Positions 45,464-53,595 of a DNA stretch of 64,000 bases are shown one piece after another. The stretch lies in NCBI RefSeq assembly GCF_000014865.1, contig NC_008576.1, positions 959,501-1,023,500 on the forward strand, given 5' to 3'. The stretch comes from Magnetococcus marinus MC-1. Lineage in GTDB: Bacteria; Pseudomonadota; Magnetococcia; Magnetococcales; Magnetococcaceae. Each line of letters begins with the position of its first letter. Position 1 is the stretch's first letter. A model generated the notes under the pieces. The model was not told where the DNA came from and searched no databases. It saw only the letters and a program-made list of their open reading frames with translations. The position numbers were made by a program, and so were the translations under genes.

Positions 45464-47497
45464 TTATGACTCCAAGAAGCTGCGCAGTTTACGCGAACGC
45501 GTCGGATGACGCAACTTGCGAAGTGCTTTAGCCTCAATTTGACGAATACGCTCACGGGTAACATTAAACTGCTTACCCACCTCCTCCAACGTGTGATCCG
45601 TCGGCAGACCAATACCAAAGCGCATGCGCAAAACATGCTCCTCGCGACTGGTCAACGTCTGCAATACCCGCCCCGTCGTATCCCGCAAATTAGACATAAT
45701 CGCATGCTCCGATGGCGATAGCATGGACTTGTCCTCAATGAAGTCTCCCAAATGGGAGTCCTCTTCATCCCCTACAGGTGTCTCCAAAGAGATCGGCTCC
45801 TTGGCAATCTTCAATACCTTGCGCACCTTCTCCAAACTCATGCTCATGCGCTCAGCAATCTCTTCCGGCGTGGGCTCGCGGCCCATCTCCTGCACCATCT
45901 GACGGCTGGTGCGTACCAGCTTGTTAATGGTCTCAATCATATGCACCGGAATACGTATGGTGCGCGCCTGATCCGCAATAGAACGGGTAATCGCCTGACG
46001 AATCCACCACGTAGCATAGGTAGAAAACTTGTAACCCCGACGCCACTCAAACTTATCCACCGCCTTCATCAAACCAATGTTGCCCTCTTGGATTAAATCC
46101 AAAAATTGCAAACCCCGGTTGGTATACTTCTTGGCAATGGAAATCACCAGACGCAAGTTGGCTTCCACCATCTCCTTCTTGGCCTGATTGGCACGCCGCT
46201 CACCATCCATCAACTTCTTGTTGCACTTTTTCAAATCCGCAACCGTTTGACCAGCCTCTTCCTCAATGCTGCGAATAACCAACTGCGCTTCGCAGATGAG
46301 CTCAGACTGCTCATAAAGCCGCTTCCACGGTGCACTGCGCGTCTTGGCAAAGTTTTGTATCCAGGTCGTGTCACTCTCATTGCCCGTAAACTGCTCAATA
46401 AACTCGGGCTTTTTGACATTACACTGGGTCACAATGGTGATAATCTTCTGCTCCTGCGCGCGCACCGCAGCCACGTAGCTCTTAATGCGCTCAACCAGCC
46501 GATCCCGCTGCTTGGGCGAAAACTTAATGCCCGCGACAATCTCCACAATCCGTGCCTTGTGCGCTTGATACTCCGCCAGCAGCCGTTTGCAGGTTTCCCC
46601 CTCAGGATCATTCTGCAAAGCATCGTTCAGCGGATCCCGCAGCTCTACCAATACCTCATTTTCACGGGTAATTTCGTCAAAGATGGCTAATGTGGCCTCG
46701 TAAAGCTCACGAAATTGCTCATTATCCGCCTCCCGCTGGGCCGCAATCTCCTCCTCGGTCTTAACCGGGGGAGGCTCTGGTACCGGATTGCGCACCTTGA
46801 CAGGCCCGTTGACGATATCATCCTCATCCACATCTTCATCATCGCTCTCGGTGCTGGCCTCAACCTCATCATCGTCGTTGTTGAGATCCTCGTCCTCACT
46901 CCCCTCATCTTGGGGCGTGGAGATGTCCAGCACCTCCCGCAGTGAAATCTCACCGGCCCGCAACCGCTCAGCCAGCATCATCACTTCGTTAAACGTGGAA
47001 GGTGCATCGCAGATGGTGGCAATCACCTCATTGCAGCCTTCCTCAATTCGCTTGGCAATGGCGATCTCACCCTCACGGGTCAGCAACTCAACGGAGCCCA
47101 TCTCACGCAAATACATGCGTACAGGATCATCAGTCTTGCCTAAGTCGATATCTTCGATGGCACCATCACTGCGCAGGCCATCTTCATCGTCACTCTCATC
47201 ATCCTCGCTATCAAAGTCGGAGATGCCAAGAATCTCCTCATCAACATCGTCATCTAGACTGTCGAGATTGCCGATACCGGCTGCTGGGCGGCTCTTCGGA
47301 CGCGCCCCTTCTTCTCGTTCATCATCAATAAGATCGATGCCCATGTTGTCTAGGAGACCAACAACATCTTCCATATCCTCCGCAGAGGTCATGTCATTGG
47401 GTAGCACATCGTTGACCTCATCATAGGTCAAAAATCCCCGCTCTTTGCCACGGGCGATGAGCTTTTTCATGTCTTCGCGTTTGGTATCCTCGGCCAT
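45464..47497 (-). CDS. rpoD: RNA polymerase primary sigma factor (sigma-70)
   Basis: The housekeeping sigma factor, which directs RNA polymerase to -35/-10 promoters. The second ATG (47497, MAEDTKRED) is preferred because a GGACGGAA sequence precedes it; an ATG six codons earlier is possible. Region 1.1 is at the start ([20 protein letters not shown]), followed by a long acidic non-conserved region, region 1.2 ([22 protein letters not shown]), then sigma-2 ([43 protein letters not shown]) and sigma-3. Sigma-4 has the [23 protein letters not shown]. It is the last gene of the yqeY-dnaG-rpoD operon, 57 bases after dnaG. Confidence 0.98.
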   Translation of the reverse strand: MAEDTKREDMKKLIARGKERGFLTYDEVNDVLPNDMTSAEDMEDVVGLLDNMGIDLIDDEREEGARPKSRPAAGIGNLDSLDDDVDEEILGISDFDSEDDESDDEDGLRSDGAIEDIDLGKTDDPVRMYLREMGSVELLTREGEIAIAKRIEEGCNEVIATICDAPSTFNEVMMLAERLRAGEISLREVLDISTPQDEGSEDEDLNNDDDEVEASTESDDEDVDEDDIVNGPVKVRNPVPEPPPVKTEEEIAAQREADNEQFRELYEATLAIFDEITRENEVLVELRDPLNDALQNDPEGETCKRLLAEYQAHKARIVEIVAGIKFSPKQRDRLVERIKSYVAAVRAQEQKIITIVTQCNVKKPEFIEQFTGNESDTTWIQNFAKTRSAPWKRLYEQSELICEAQLVIRSIEEEAGQTVADLKKCNKKLMDGERRANQAKKEMVEANLRLVISIAKKYTNRGLQFLDLIQEGNIGLMKAVDKFEWRRGYKFSTYATWWIRQAITRSIADQARTIRIPVHMIETINKLVRTSRQMVQEMGREPTPEEIAERMSMSLEKVRKVLKIAKEPISLETPVGDEEDSHLGDFIEDKSMLSPSEHAIMSNLRDTTGRVLQTLTSREEHVLRMRFGIGLPTDHTLEEVGKQFNVTRERIRQIEAKALRKLRHPTRSRKLRSFLES

Positions 47498-47554
47498 GTT
47501 ACTTTTTCCGTCCATTACACGGTGTTTGCCGAATGTCAGCGATAGAGACCCCTG

Positions 47555-49474
47555 CTATCGCTGTTTAAGCCGATCCATATCCTTCTTTAACTGCATAAGG
47601 TGGTCAAAGTCCTTTTTGAAGGTCTCTGCGTTGCCTTGCCGTATACGGGCGTTGACTGCGACCATTTCTTGTTGCAATTGGCGAAGTTGATCGGTTTTCA
47701 TGCACCCCTCAAGCTCCCGCGCAGGGTCGTCTAAAGGGGTCTGTTCCTCCAACAGAATGCGTCTTGCCAGCTGTGCTGATTGACCATCCTTCAGTTGGTC
47801 TATGGAAAAAGGTTGATCCAAGTGCTGCAAATCAGGTCCCACTTCCAACAGTTCGGTCAATAACTGATTTAGTTGAGTGTTTTTCAGCTGAATCGTGCTT
47901 AAAGTTTCCTGATGTTCCAGTAGCAAACGTGGATCATTGAGCAGTTGCGCTAAGAGTGCTTGCTCAAAATCCCGTCCCCTGACCTCTCCACCCAACAACA
48001 GCGAAGAGACCTCTTGCTCCCAGCTAGGCTTTTGCGCAGGTTGCCAACCCCCCCGGTTTTTAATCGTGTTGCGCCACTCCGCGCGGCGGGAACCCCCACT
48101 TCTAACCGGAAATCTGGGTGCATGACCCTCGCCATAGGGTGTAGACCCTGGCCATGCCGGTGTAGCGGGTGCGGGAGACTCTCCGCCATAGAGCAGCTGA
48201 GCACCACTGACCCCCCCCAGCTTGTGGCCTAAATCATCCGCATAGAGCTGCCGTAAAACCGGGTCTGCCACGCTGGTAATCAGCGGGCGCATGCGATGCA
48301 CCGCCGCAGCCCGACCTTCTGGTGTGTACAGATCCAGCTGTTCCCCCATGACTTTATGCATAAGCTGCATAGGGCTATAAGCCCCATTTGCCCGCTCTTT
48401 AAAGCGTTGCACCCCCTCCTTTTGCACCAAGGAGTCAGGATCCTCGCCCTCCGGCAAAAATAAAAACTGCATGTGACGGTCGGCCTGCAAGCCCTGTAAA
48501 CCACGCTCCAGCGCCCGCCATGCGGCCCGTCGCCCCGCAGCGTCACCATCAAAGCAAAAAATAATGCGATTGGTGCGTTGCCATAATAGTTTAAGATGCT
48601 GCTCCGTCACAGCGGTTCCCAAGGTCGCTACTGTGCCGGTTAAATGGTGCTCGGCCAGCATCACCGCATCCATGTAGCCCTCGACCACCAACGCCATCTC
48701 TCCACGGCTCCAACGCTCTTGGGCGCGATTGAGGGCGTAAAGAACCTCGCTTTTATTATAGAGAGGCGTCTCGGGCGAGTTGATGTATTTGGGCTTCTCA
48801 TCGGTCAGTACTCGACCGCCAAAGGCGATGCAGCGTCCGCGACTGTCGAGAATCGGAAAGATAATACGGTTACGAAAACGGTCGTAAACGCTGCCATCCT
48901 CTTTTTTAACCAGCAGACCTGCTTCCAGCATCAATTCAATGGCGCTGTCGCCACCGCCAAAAAAATCCAGCAAATTTCGCCAGCCCGCCGGTGCAAACCC
49001 TAGCTCATAGCTGGAGATGGTCTCTGCGGTTAACCCCCGGCGCTGTAGATAGGCCCGAGCCAGCCCACCATTGGGGGCACGGAGCTGGCCTTGGAAAAAG
49101 CGTTTGCTCTCTTCCAACAGAGCACGTAGCCGATCCCGTTTTTCCTTAGCTTGGGCCTGGGCGGGATTTTGACGTTGCTCCTGGGGTAGTGGCAAGCCCG
49201 CCTGAGCGGCCAGTTCGCGGATCGCCTCTTCAAAGGGGATGCCACGGGTTTGCTGGACAAACTTAATGGCATCACCACTGGCACCGCACCCAAAACACTT
49301 ATAAAAGCCCTTCTCTTGGTTCACCGAAAAAGAGGGGCTCTTTTCATGATGAAAAGGGCACAGGCCAATCCAGTTGCGCCCCTGTTTTTTTAAAGGAAGC
49401 TGGCGCTCAATGACATCAACGATGTCTACCCGCTCCTTGAGCTGATCAAGGAAAGTGTCTGGAAAATAGGCCAC
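47555..49474 (-). CDS. dnaG: DNA primase
   Basis: Makes RNA primers for replication; 639 residues. The zinc-binding domain has CPFH near residue 39 and CFGCGA near 60 (CxxH...CxxC). The RNA polymerase core contains the TOPRIM acidic motifs (VVEGYMDAV near 265 and DGDAAG near 309). The C-terminal ~150 residues form the helicase-binding (DnaB) region. It lies between yqeY (8 bases upstream) and rpoD, an arrangement conserved in many proteobacteria as the macromolecular synthesis operon, although rpsU is not next to it here. Confidence 0.98.
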   Translation of the reverse strand: MAYFPDTFLDQLKERVDIVDVIERQLPLKKQGRNWIGLCPFHHEKSPSFSVNQEKGFYKCFGCGASGDAIKFVQQTRGIPFEEAIRELAAQAGLPLPQEQRQNPAQAQAKEKRDRLRALLEESKRFFQGQLRAPNGGLARAYLQRRGLTAETISSYELGFAPAGWRNLLDFFGGGDSAIELMLEAGLLVKKEDGSVYDRFRNRIIFPILDSRGRCIAFGGRVLTDEKPKYINSPETPLYNKSEVLYALNRAQERWSRGEMALVVEGYMDAVMLAEHHLTGTVATLGTAVTEQHLKLLWQRTNRIIFCFDGDAAGRRAAWRALERGLQGLQADRHMQFLFLPEGEDPDSLVQKEGVQRFKERANGAYSPMQLMHKVMGEQLDLYTPEGRAAAVHRMRPLITSVADPVLRQLYADDLGHKLGGVSGAQLLYGGESPAPATPAWPGSTPYGEGHAPRFPVRSGGSRRAEWRNTIKNRGGWQPAQKPSWEQEVSSLLLGGEVRGRDFEQALLAQLLNDPRLLLEHQETLSTIQLKNTQLNQLLTELLEVGPDLQHLDQPFSIDQLKDGQSAQLARRILLEEQTPLDDPARELEGCMKTDQLRQLQQEMVAVNARIRQGNAETFKKDFDHLMQLKKDMDRLKQR

Positions 49475-49482
49475 CGAGGCAA

Positions 49483-49926
49483 CTAACCCAAACGACTTTT
49501 AACCATGGCTGATAGTTGGCTAAAATCCGCACGGTCATCGCTATGGGATTTTAACCAAGCCATCACCCCGCCCATCTGCTTGAGGCTCTCTGCACCGGTT
49601 GCCGTAACAGCTTGATCAACCAATGCCACCATCTCAGCATCACTTAGAGGTTCAGGCAGAAAGCTCTGTAAAATGGCAGCTTCGGCTTCTTCTTTAGCCG
49701 CGGCCTCTTCACGGTTGCCCTCGCGCATGGCAGCGGCAGAGTCGCCACGCTGTTTGATCTGGCTGCGGATGATGCGAATGGCATCCGCGTCACTGATCTC
49801 CCCCTTGCCCGATTTTTCTTCGTTAAGCAGGGCGGCTTTGAGCATGCGCAACGCCGACAGGGTGGCGGTATCCTTGCTACGCATGGCATCTTTCATACGT
49901 TCGCTGAGTTGCGTTTGAATGCTCAT
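49483..49926 (-). CDS. yqeY: GatB/YqeY domain protein
   Basis: A 147-residue protein that matches YqeY along its whole length: QLSERMKDAMRSKDTATLSALRMLKAALLNEE, then a charged middle and the C-terminal helix pair ending LSAMVKSRLG. It resembles the tRNA-binding tail of GatB, the amidotransferase subunit, and is thought to act on tRNA, but its function is not settled. It heads the operon with dnaG and rpoD. A good promoter lies about 300 bases upstream. Confidence 0.95.
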   Translation of the reverse strand: MSIQTQLSERMKDAMRSKDTATLSALRMLKAALLNEEKSGKGEISDADAIRIIRSQIKQRGDSAAAMREGNREEAAAKEEAEAAILQSFLPEPLSDAEMVALVDQAVTATGAESLKQMGGVMAWLKSHSDDRADFSQLSAMVKSRLG

Positions 49927-50227
49927 GGTTCTTCCTTAAACTGAAGCGATCAATTAAAAAATAGGCCCTGCAACCGAGCTGTGCAAAGGGCTGTGTGCCG
50001 CTGTTCAGCACAGGCCAAGTGGTTGGAGGCTGGATTTCCAGAATGTTTCGTGCGATAAAAGCTGGCTTGAGCCTTCGGTTGCCCGGTAAGGGTGCCGAGT
50101 CCCTGGTCGGTTGCTCTGTTCCGTATAGAGCGTCATTGATTGAGGTGCGATCCTGCGCCTCGGGGTGGCGGTGTGTATGGCTGCATTAAGAACCAAGCGT
50201 AAAAAGTTCAGATACGCAGGTCGAGAG

Positions 50228-50256
50228 ATTCTGGCGGGCGCTTGTTGGTTTGTCAA
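50228..50256 (-). promoter_or_regulatory. Candidate sigma-70 promoter of the yqeY-dnaG-rpoD operon
   Basis: On the minus strand, TTGACA is at 50256-50251 and CAGAAT at 50233-50228 with a 17-base spacer. The -35 is perfect and the -10 has four of six matches. The leader to yqeY is then about 295 bases; I see no further gene in 49927-50465, whose rightward part belongs to the Rieske gene leader. Confidence 0.5.
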
Positions 50257-50465
50257 GTGTTACCATGAGCGCGATCAAAATAAAAGGTTGACATTCTGTT
50301 TTTTGGCCCTCTACCGCTTTGCGTGGTAGGGGGTTGTGTTTGTGTCATATCGAGTGCGGGCCGGTGAGCGGCCCGATTGGCGATCCTCCCTCATCAACTA
50401 GAAAAAAAGGCGTATGCCCATGCGAAGGTTCTTCTTTGGGCGCAAGCTTTTTACCGGAGAGTGTT

Positions 50466-51101
50466 ATGTCTAAAGCGTTACGTTATTTAGCGGCTGCCCG
50501 TCCAGCGGCAGCGACCAGTCTGTTGACCTTCTATAAAGAGAGTGTGCAGGCGCTGGATGATAAGACCCGTTGTTTAATTCAGATCGTCACCAAAGTAAGC
50601 GTGGGTACTGAGCGGGGCTTGCGTCAATACGCGCCCAAGGCGCTCAAGGCAGGGGCCAGTAAAGAGGAAATTTTGGATGCCGTGCTTATGGCTTTTCCTG
50701 CGGCGGGTCTTAATAAAGTGTTGGATGCCATCCAAGTGCTGCGGGATCTGGATCTGGTGCCAGAGGTAGAAGGGGACCAAAAACAAGCGCTCCCCGACAG
50801 TGTGCTGGGCAATGTGGAGGATTTTCCCCTGCAAAAAATGACCTGTGTGGCCTATGGTGACGGCAATTTGATTGTTTATCGCGCCAGCGAGCAGAACGTC
50901 AAAGTATGGCAAAGCCGTTGCCCCCATGCAAAAACATCCCTCTGCGAAGGGGTGGATCATGGTCAACAGGTCGAGTGTCGTGTGCATAACTGGGTATTTG
51001 ATCTGGAAAGTGGGGCCTGTACCGAGCCAGATCCTCAGGGCAAACCCGGTCTGTTCCCTGTTTCGGTAGTGGTTGAGGATGGTCTGGTGCGGGTCGCGTA
51101 A
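50466..51101 (+). CDS. Carboxymuconolactone decarboxylase-like domain fused to a Rieske [2Fe-2S] domain
   Basis: A 211-residue protein from ATG 50466 (MSKALRY), with GGAG a few bases upstream; the longer frame is rejected because its N-terminus is Cys/Pro-rich and has no site. Residues ~20-95 resemble the AhpD/CMD fold (TRCLIQIVTKVSVG...GASKEEILDAVLMAFPAAGLNKVLDAI) but lack the CxxC redox pair. Residues ~110-205 form a Rieske domain: CPH (CxH) near 153-155 and CRVH (CxxH) near 174-177 bind the 2Fe-2S cluster, followed by NWVFDLESG. It may transfer electrons or act as a redox partner. It stands alone before a strong terminator. Confidence 0.85.
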   Translation: MSKALRYLAAARPAAATSLLTFYKESVQALDDKTRCLIQIVTKVSVGTERGLRQYAPKALKAGASKEEILDAVLMAFPAAGLNKVLDAIQVLRDLDLVPEVEGDQKQALPDSVLGNVEDFPLQKMTCVAYGDGNLIVYRASEQNVKVWQSRCPHAKTSLCEGVDHGQQVECRVHNWVFDLESGACTEPDPQGKPGLFPVSVVVEDGLVRVA

Positions 51102-51143
51102 CGCGCCAAGTGTGGATAATGACGGGCAAGTAGTCATTAATAG

Positions 51144-51180
51144 AGAGGGCGACTCTGTAAGGGGCGCCCTCTTTTTGTTT
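51144..51180 (+). terminator. Rho-independent terminator after the Rieske gene
   Basis: Arms AGAGGGCG (51144-51151) and CGCCCTCT (51164-51171) are followed by TTTTTGTTTTTTTT. The remaining intergenic stretch to 51426 holds no gene that I can see. Confidence 0.85.
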
Positions 51181-51426
51181 TTTTTAAAGGGATTGTGGCA
51201 AAAGGTGGTTTGGTTATTGCGTCTTGTAGGGTGGCGCGTCTTGTTGGCGACGTGTGGAGGTTTTGTTTAGATTGGCCTGACTGTTGCATAAGGTTAGGAG
51301 CATTTCAAAATCTGTCAGAAGCACACTGGTTTTGTTAAAACTTGGCGTTGCAAGCCACGGTTGAGCAAAGCCTGAATTAACGGGGCAGGGTTTCTGTCCA
51401 TTACCCGTGAAGGGCTAACCCACAAG

Positions 51427-52611
51427 ATGCAATCCGCGCTTAAACATAGCTCCGGACAGCGCTACACCGCAGGCATTACGCTGTTTTTGCTGCTGCTGGT
51501 GTGGAGTCTTCTGGGAGATCTGCGTGCAGAACGCGGAGCGCGGGGTATTCCTGTCGGGATCTTTAGGGTTACACCCAAATTGACCGCTGCCTACAGTTAT
51601 GAAGATAACCTGTTAAAAACTCAGAATGATCACGTTTCTGACTCCATCGTCAAATTGACGCCGGTGGTCACGTTGAAGACCCATTGGCGTAAGTTGGCAA
51701 TCTCCCTGGAAGCCAAGTCGGACATCGCGCGGCACATGAAGCGCAAGCTTGAGGATTATGCCGACAACAGCTTGACACTAAAAATGGATATGGAGCCCAG
51801 CAAACGGGTTAAGTTGCACGCCCAGGCTTATGTCAAATCGACCCACTCCAGCCGTGGCCAGCCCGACACCGGTGGTTTAACCGCTTCGCAGGTTCCAGCT
51901 AAGTACAATACCTTCGGCGGCAAACTGGGCGGTAACTACACCTATAACCGCTATCGTGCCGAGCTTTCGGTTGCCCATGATGTGGATACCCAGGAAAGCG
52001 TCGGGCGTTTTTGGGATACCTTCGCCGCTAAATTACGCTTGTCGCTGGCACCCAAAACCGATGTGAACGTGCACTCTGAGTTTCAGCGTCACGTCTATGA
52101 CGATGCAGCGCTGCTGCGGGATAATATCGGTATGAAGTATGGGGTGGGTTTCAGCTGGAAAGCGCGTGCTCAGCTCAATGCCAAGCTTGATGTCAACTGG
52201 TTGGATAAGCGCTATGCCGATGATCCCGGCTCCGATGCGCAGACCTACGGTTTTCAAGGGGGGTTGACCTGGAGTCCTACGTCACGCACCGATGTGGATC
52301 TGAACGTCAATCGGAGTTTTGCTGAGGGTGGCACCACGGGAATCCACTATATTGACACCACGAGCTCACTTTCGCTGAAACATTCTCTGCGTAGTTTCCT
52401 CTCAGTTAATGGGGAGATCAAGCTGGCCCAGAGTAGTTACAATACGCAGCGTGAGGATGATACCTGGACCATGAGCACGGGCTTTAGCTATCAGTTCCCC
52501 AAATGGGTGAGCGTAAATGGTACCTATTCCATGACCGATAAAAAGTCGAGTGAAGCGAGCAGTTCCTATAAAAATAATCAGTTTCTACTTTCCCTTGAAG
52601 GCGGCCTGTAA
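51427..52611 (+). CDS. Outer-membrane beta-barrel protein, exopolysaccharide-associated
   Basis: A 394-residue secreted protein. The signal peptide has the hydrophobic core AGITLFLLLLVWSLLG and ends near LRAER. The mature part alternates polar and hydrophobic residues with strong aromatic/Lys strands (TPKLTAAYSYEDNLLK, KLAISLEAKSD, VKLHAQAYVKS, YRAELSVAHD, SVNGTYSMTD) and ends with a strand LLSLEGGL. This is the look of VpsM/EpsL-like porins that accompany polysaccharide export genes. A Wza-like gene follows 160 bases later. The polymer is unknown. Confidence 0.7.
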   Translation: MQSALKHSSGQRYTAGITLFLLLLVWSLLGDLRAERGARGIPVGIFRVTPKLTAAYSYEDNLLKTQNDHVSDSIVKLTPVVTLKTHWRKLAISLEAKSDIARHMKRKLEDYADNSLTLKMDMEPSKRVKLHAQAYVKSTHSSRGQPDTGGLTASQVPAKYNTFGGKLGGNYTYNRYRAELSVAHDVDTQESVGRFWDTFAAKLRLSLAPKTDVNVHSEFQRHVYDDAALLRDNIGMKYGVGFSWKARAQLNAKLDVNWLDKRYADDPGSDAQTYGFQGGLTWSPTSRTDVDLNVNRSFAEGGTTGIHYIDTTSSLSLKHSLRSFLSVNGEIKLAQSSYNTQREDDTWTMSTGFSYQFPKWVSVNGTYSMTDKKSSEASSSYKNNQFLLSLEGGL

Positions 52612-52771
52612 GCGCGTCAAAATGCCCATAGACCATGGTGTTTGCGCGGGGCTTGCTCTGGAGTGAACGTCGCTGGTGTCGTTCATCCACACCTCTTTCA
52701 TAGGGGAAGAAGGGTGGCCTGTAATCGCGGGTAATCTCTGTAGAAAATAGGGTACGGGTAAGGGGTGAGGT

Positions 52772-53326
52772 ATGCGTGGCGGGTTGAAATCAGCACTTGT
52801 CCTCTGTTGCGTCATGTTGCTGACAGGCTCGATGCTGGCGGCGTCAGCTTGGAGTGAGGGCCTACGGTCCAACTATCAGCTTGGACCAGGGGATAAAATT
52901 CAGATCAGCGTCCATGGTGAGCCGGATCTTAGCATGGAGGCCCAGGTCGCACCGGACGGTAAAATATCCTACACTTTTATTGGTGATATCCAGGTGGCTG
53001 GGTTGTCGATTCAGGATTTGGAGAAGCGCCTGTATCGCATCTTGGTGGATGGCTACCTGAAAAAACCCCTCGTTTCAGTCGCTATCCTGAACTATCGCAC
53101 CCTGTTTATTAACGGCGAGGTCAACAGCTCGGGTGGCTATCCCTACCGCCCTGGTTTGACGGTGCGCAAAGTGGTTGCCTTGGCCGGGGGATTTTCAGAT
53201 CGCGCCGATGAAAAGCGCATGACCGTCATACGAAGTGGCGATAAGAGCCACAAAGAGCAACCCATTGGGTTGGATGATCAGGTCTATCCAGATGATATCA
53301 TTACGGTTCCAGAAGGGTTTTGGTGA
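52772..53326 (+). CDS. Polysaccharide export protein (Wza-like, SLBB)
   Basis: A 184-residue protein with a signal peptide (ALVLCCVMLLTGSMLAASA). It has the Poly_export domain (YQLGPGDKIQISVHGEPDLS, then APDGKISYTFIGDIQVAGLSIQDLEKRL) followed by one SLBB domain (FINGEVNSSGGYPYRPGLTVRKVVALAGGF). It is shorter than Wza and lacks the C-terminal membrane helix, like the short members of the family found in EpsB/GfcE-type loci. A putative lipid-attachment cysteine is not clear. It probably forms the periplasmic part of an exopolysaccharide channel with the barrel protein upstream. Confidence 0.9.
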   Translation: MRGGLKSALVLCCVMLLTGSMLAASAWSEGLRSNYQLGPGDKIQISVHGEPDLSMEAQVAPDGKISYTFIGDIQVAGLSIQDLEKRLYRILVDGYLKKPLVSVAILNYRTLFINGEVNSSGGYPYRPGLTVRKVVALAGGFSDRADEKRMTVIRSGDKSHKEQPIGLDDQVYPDDIITVPEGFW

Positions 53327-53350
53327 GCCGTATGGGCACGATAAGTTGGC

Positions 53351-53378
53351 AAAAAGGGGGCGTAAGCCCCCTTTTTTT
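53351..53378 (+). terminator. Rho-independent terminator after the Wza-like gene
   Basis: AAAAAGGGGG-C-GTAA-G-CCCCC followed by TTTTTTT. Typical strong terminator 25 bases after the stop; ends the barrel-exporter unit. Confidence 0.92.
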
Positions 53379-53595
53379 GTGCAGAGTCTGGTGGGAGAAG
53401 TGCCAAAATGACGTAACCCCTGTTTGGTTGAATGGGTTATGATGGTGGGGTATGGTGATTTATGGGTAACTCTTGCTGGTGGGGGCGTCACCAAGGGTTA
53501 GGTCGGTATATTTGTCCAAGGGGTGGCTTGTGTTTGCGGGCGGCCTTGATGGTAGAGGGATCACTAGGTGAGCAACCCGTTTTAAGGGGGAACCG

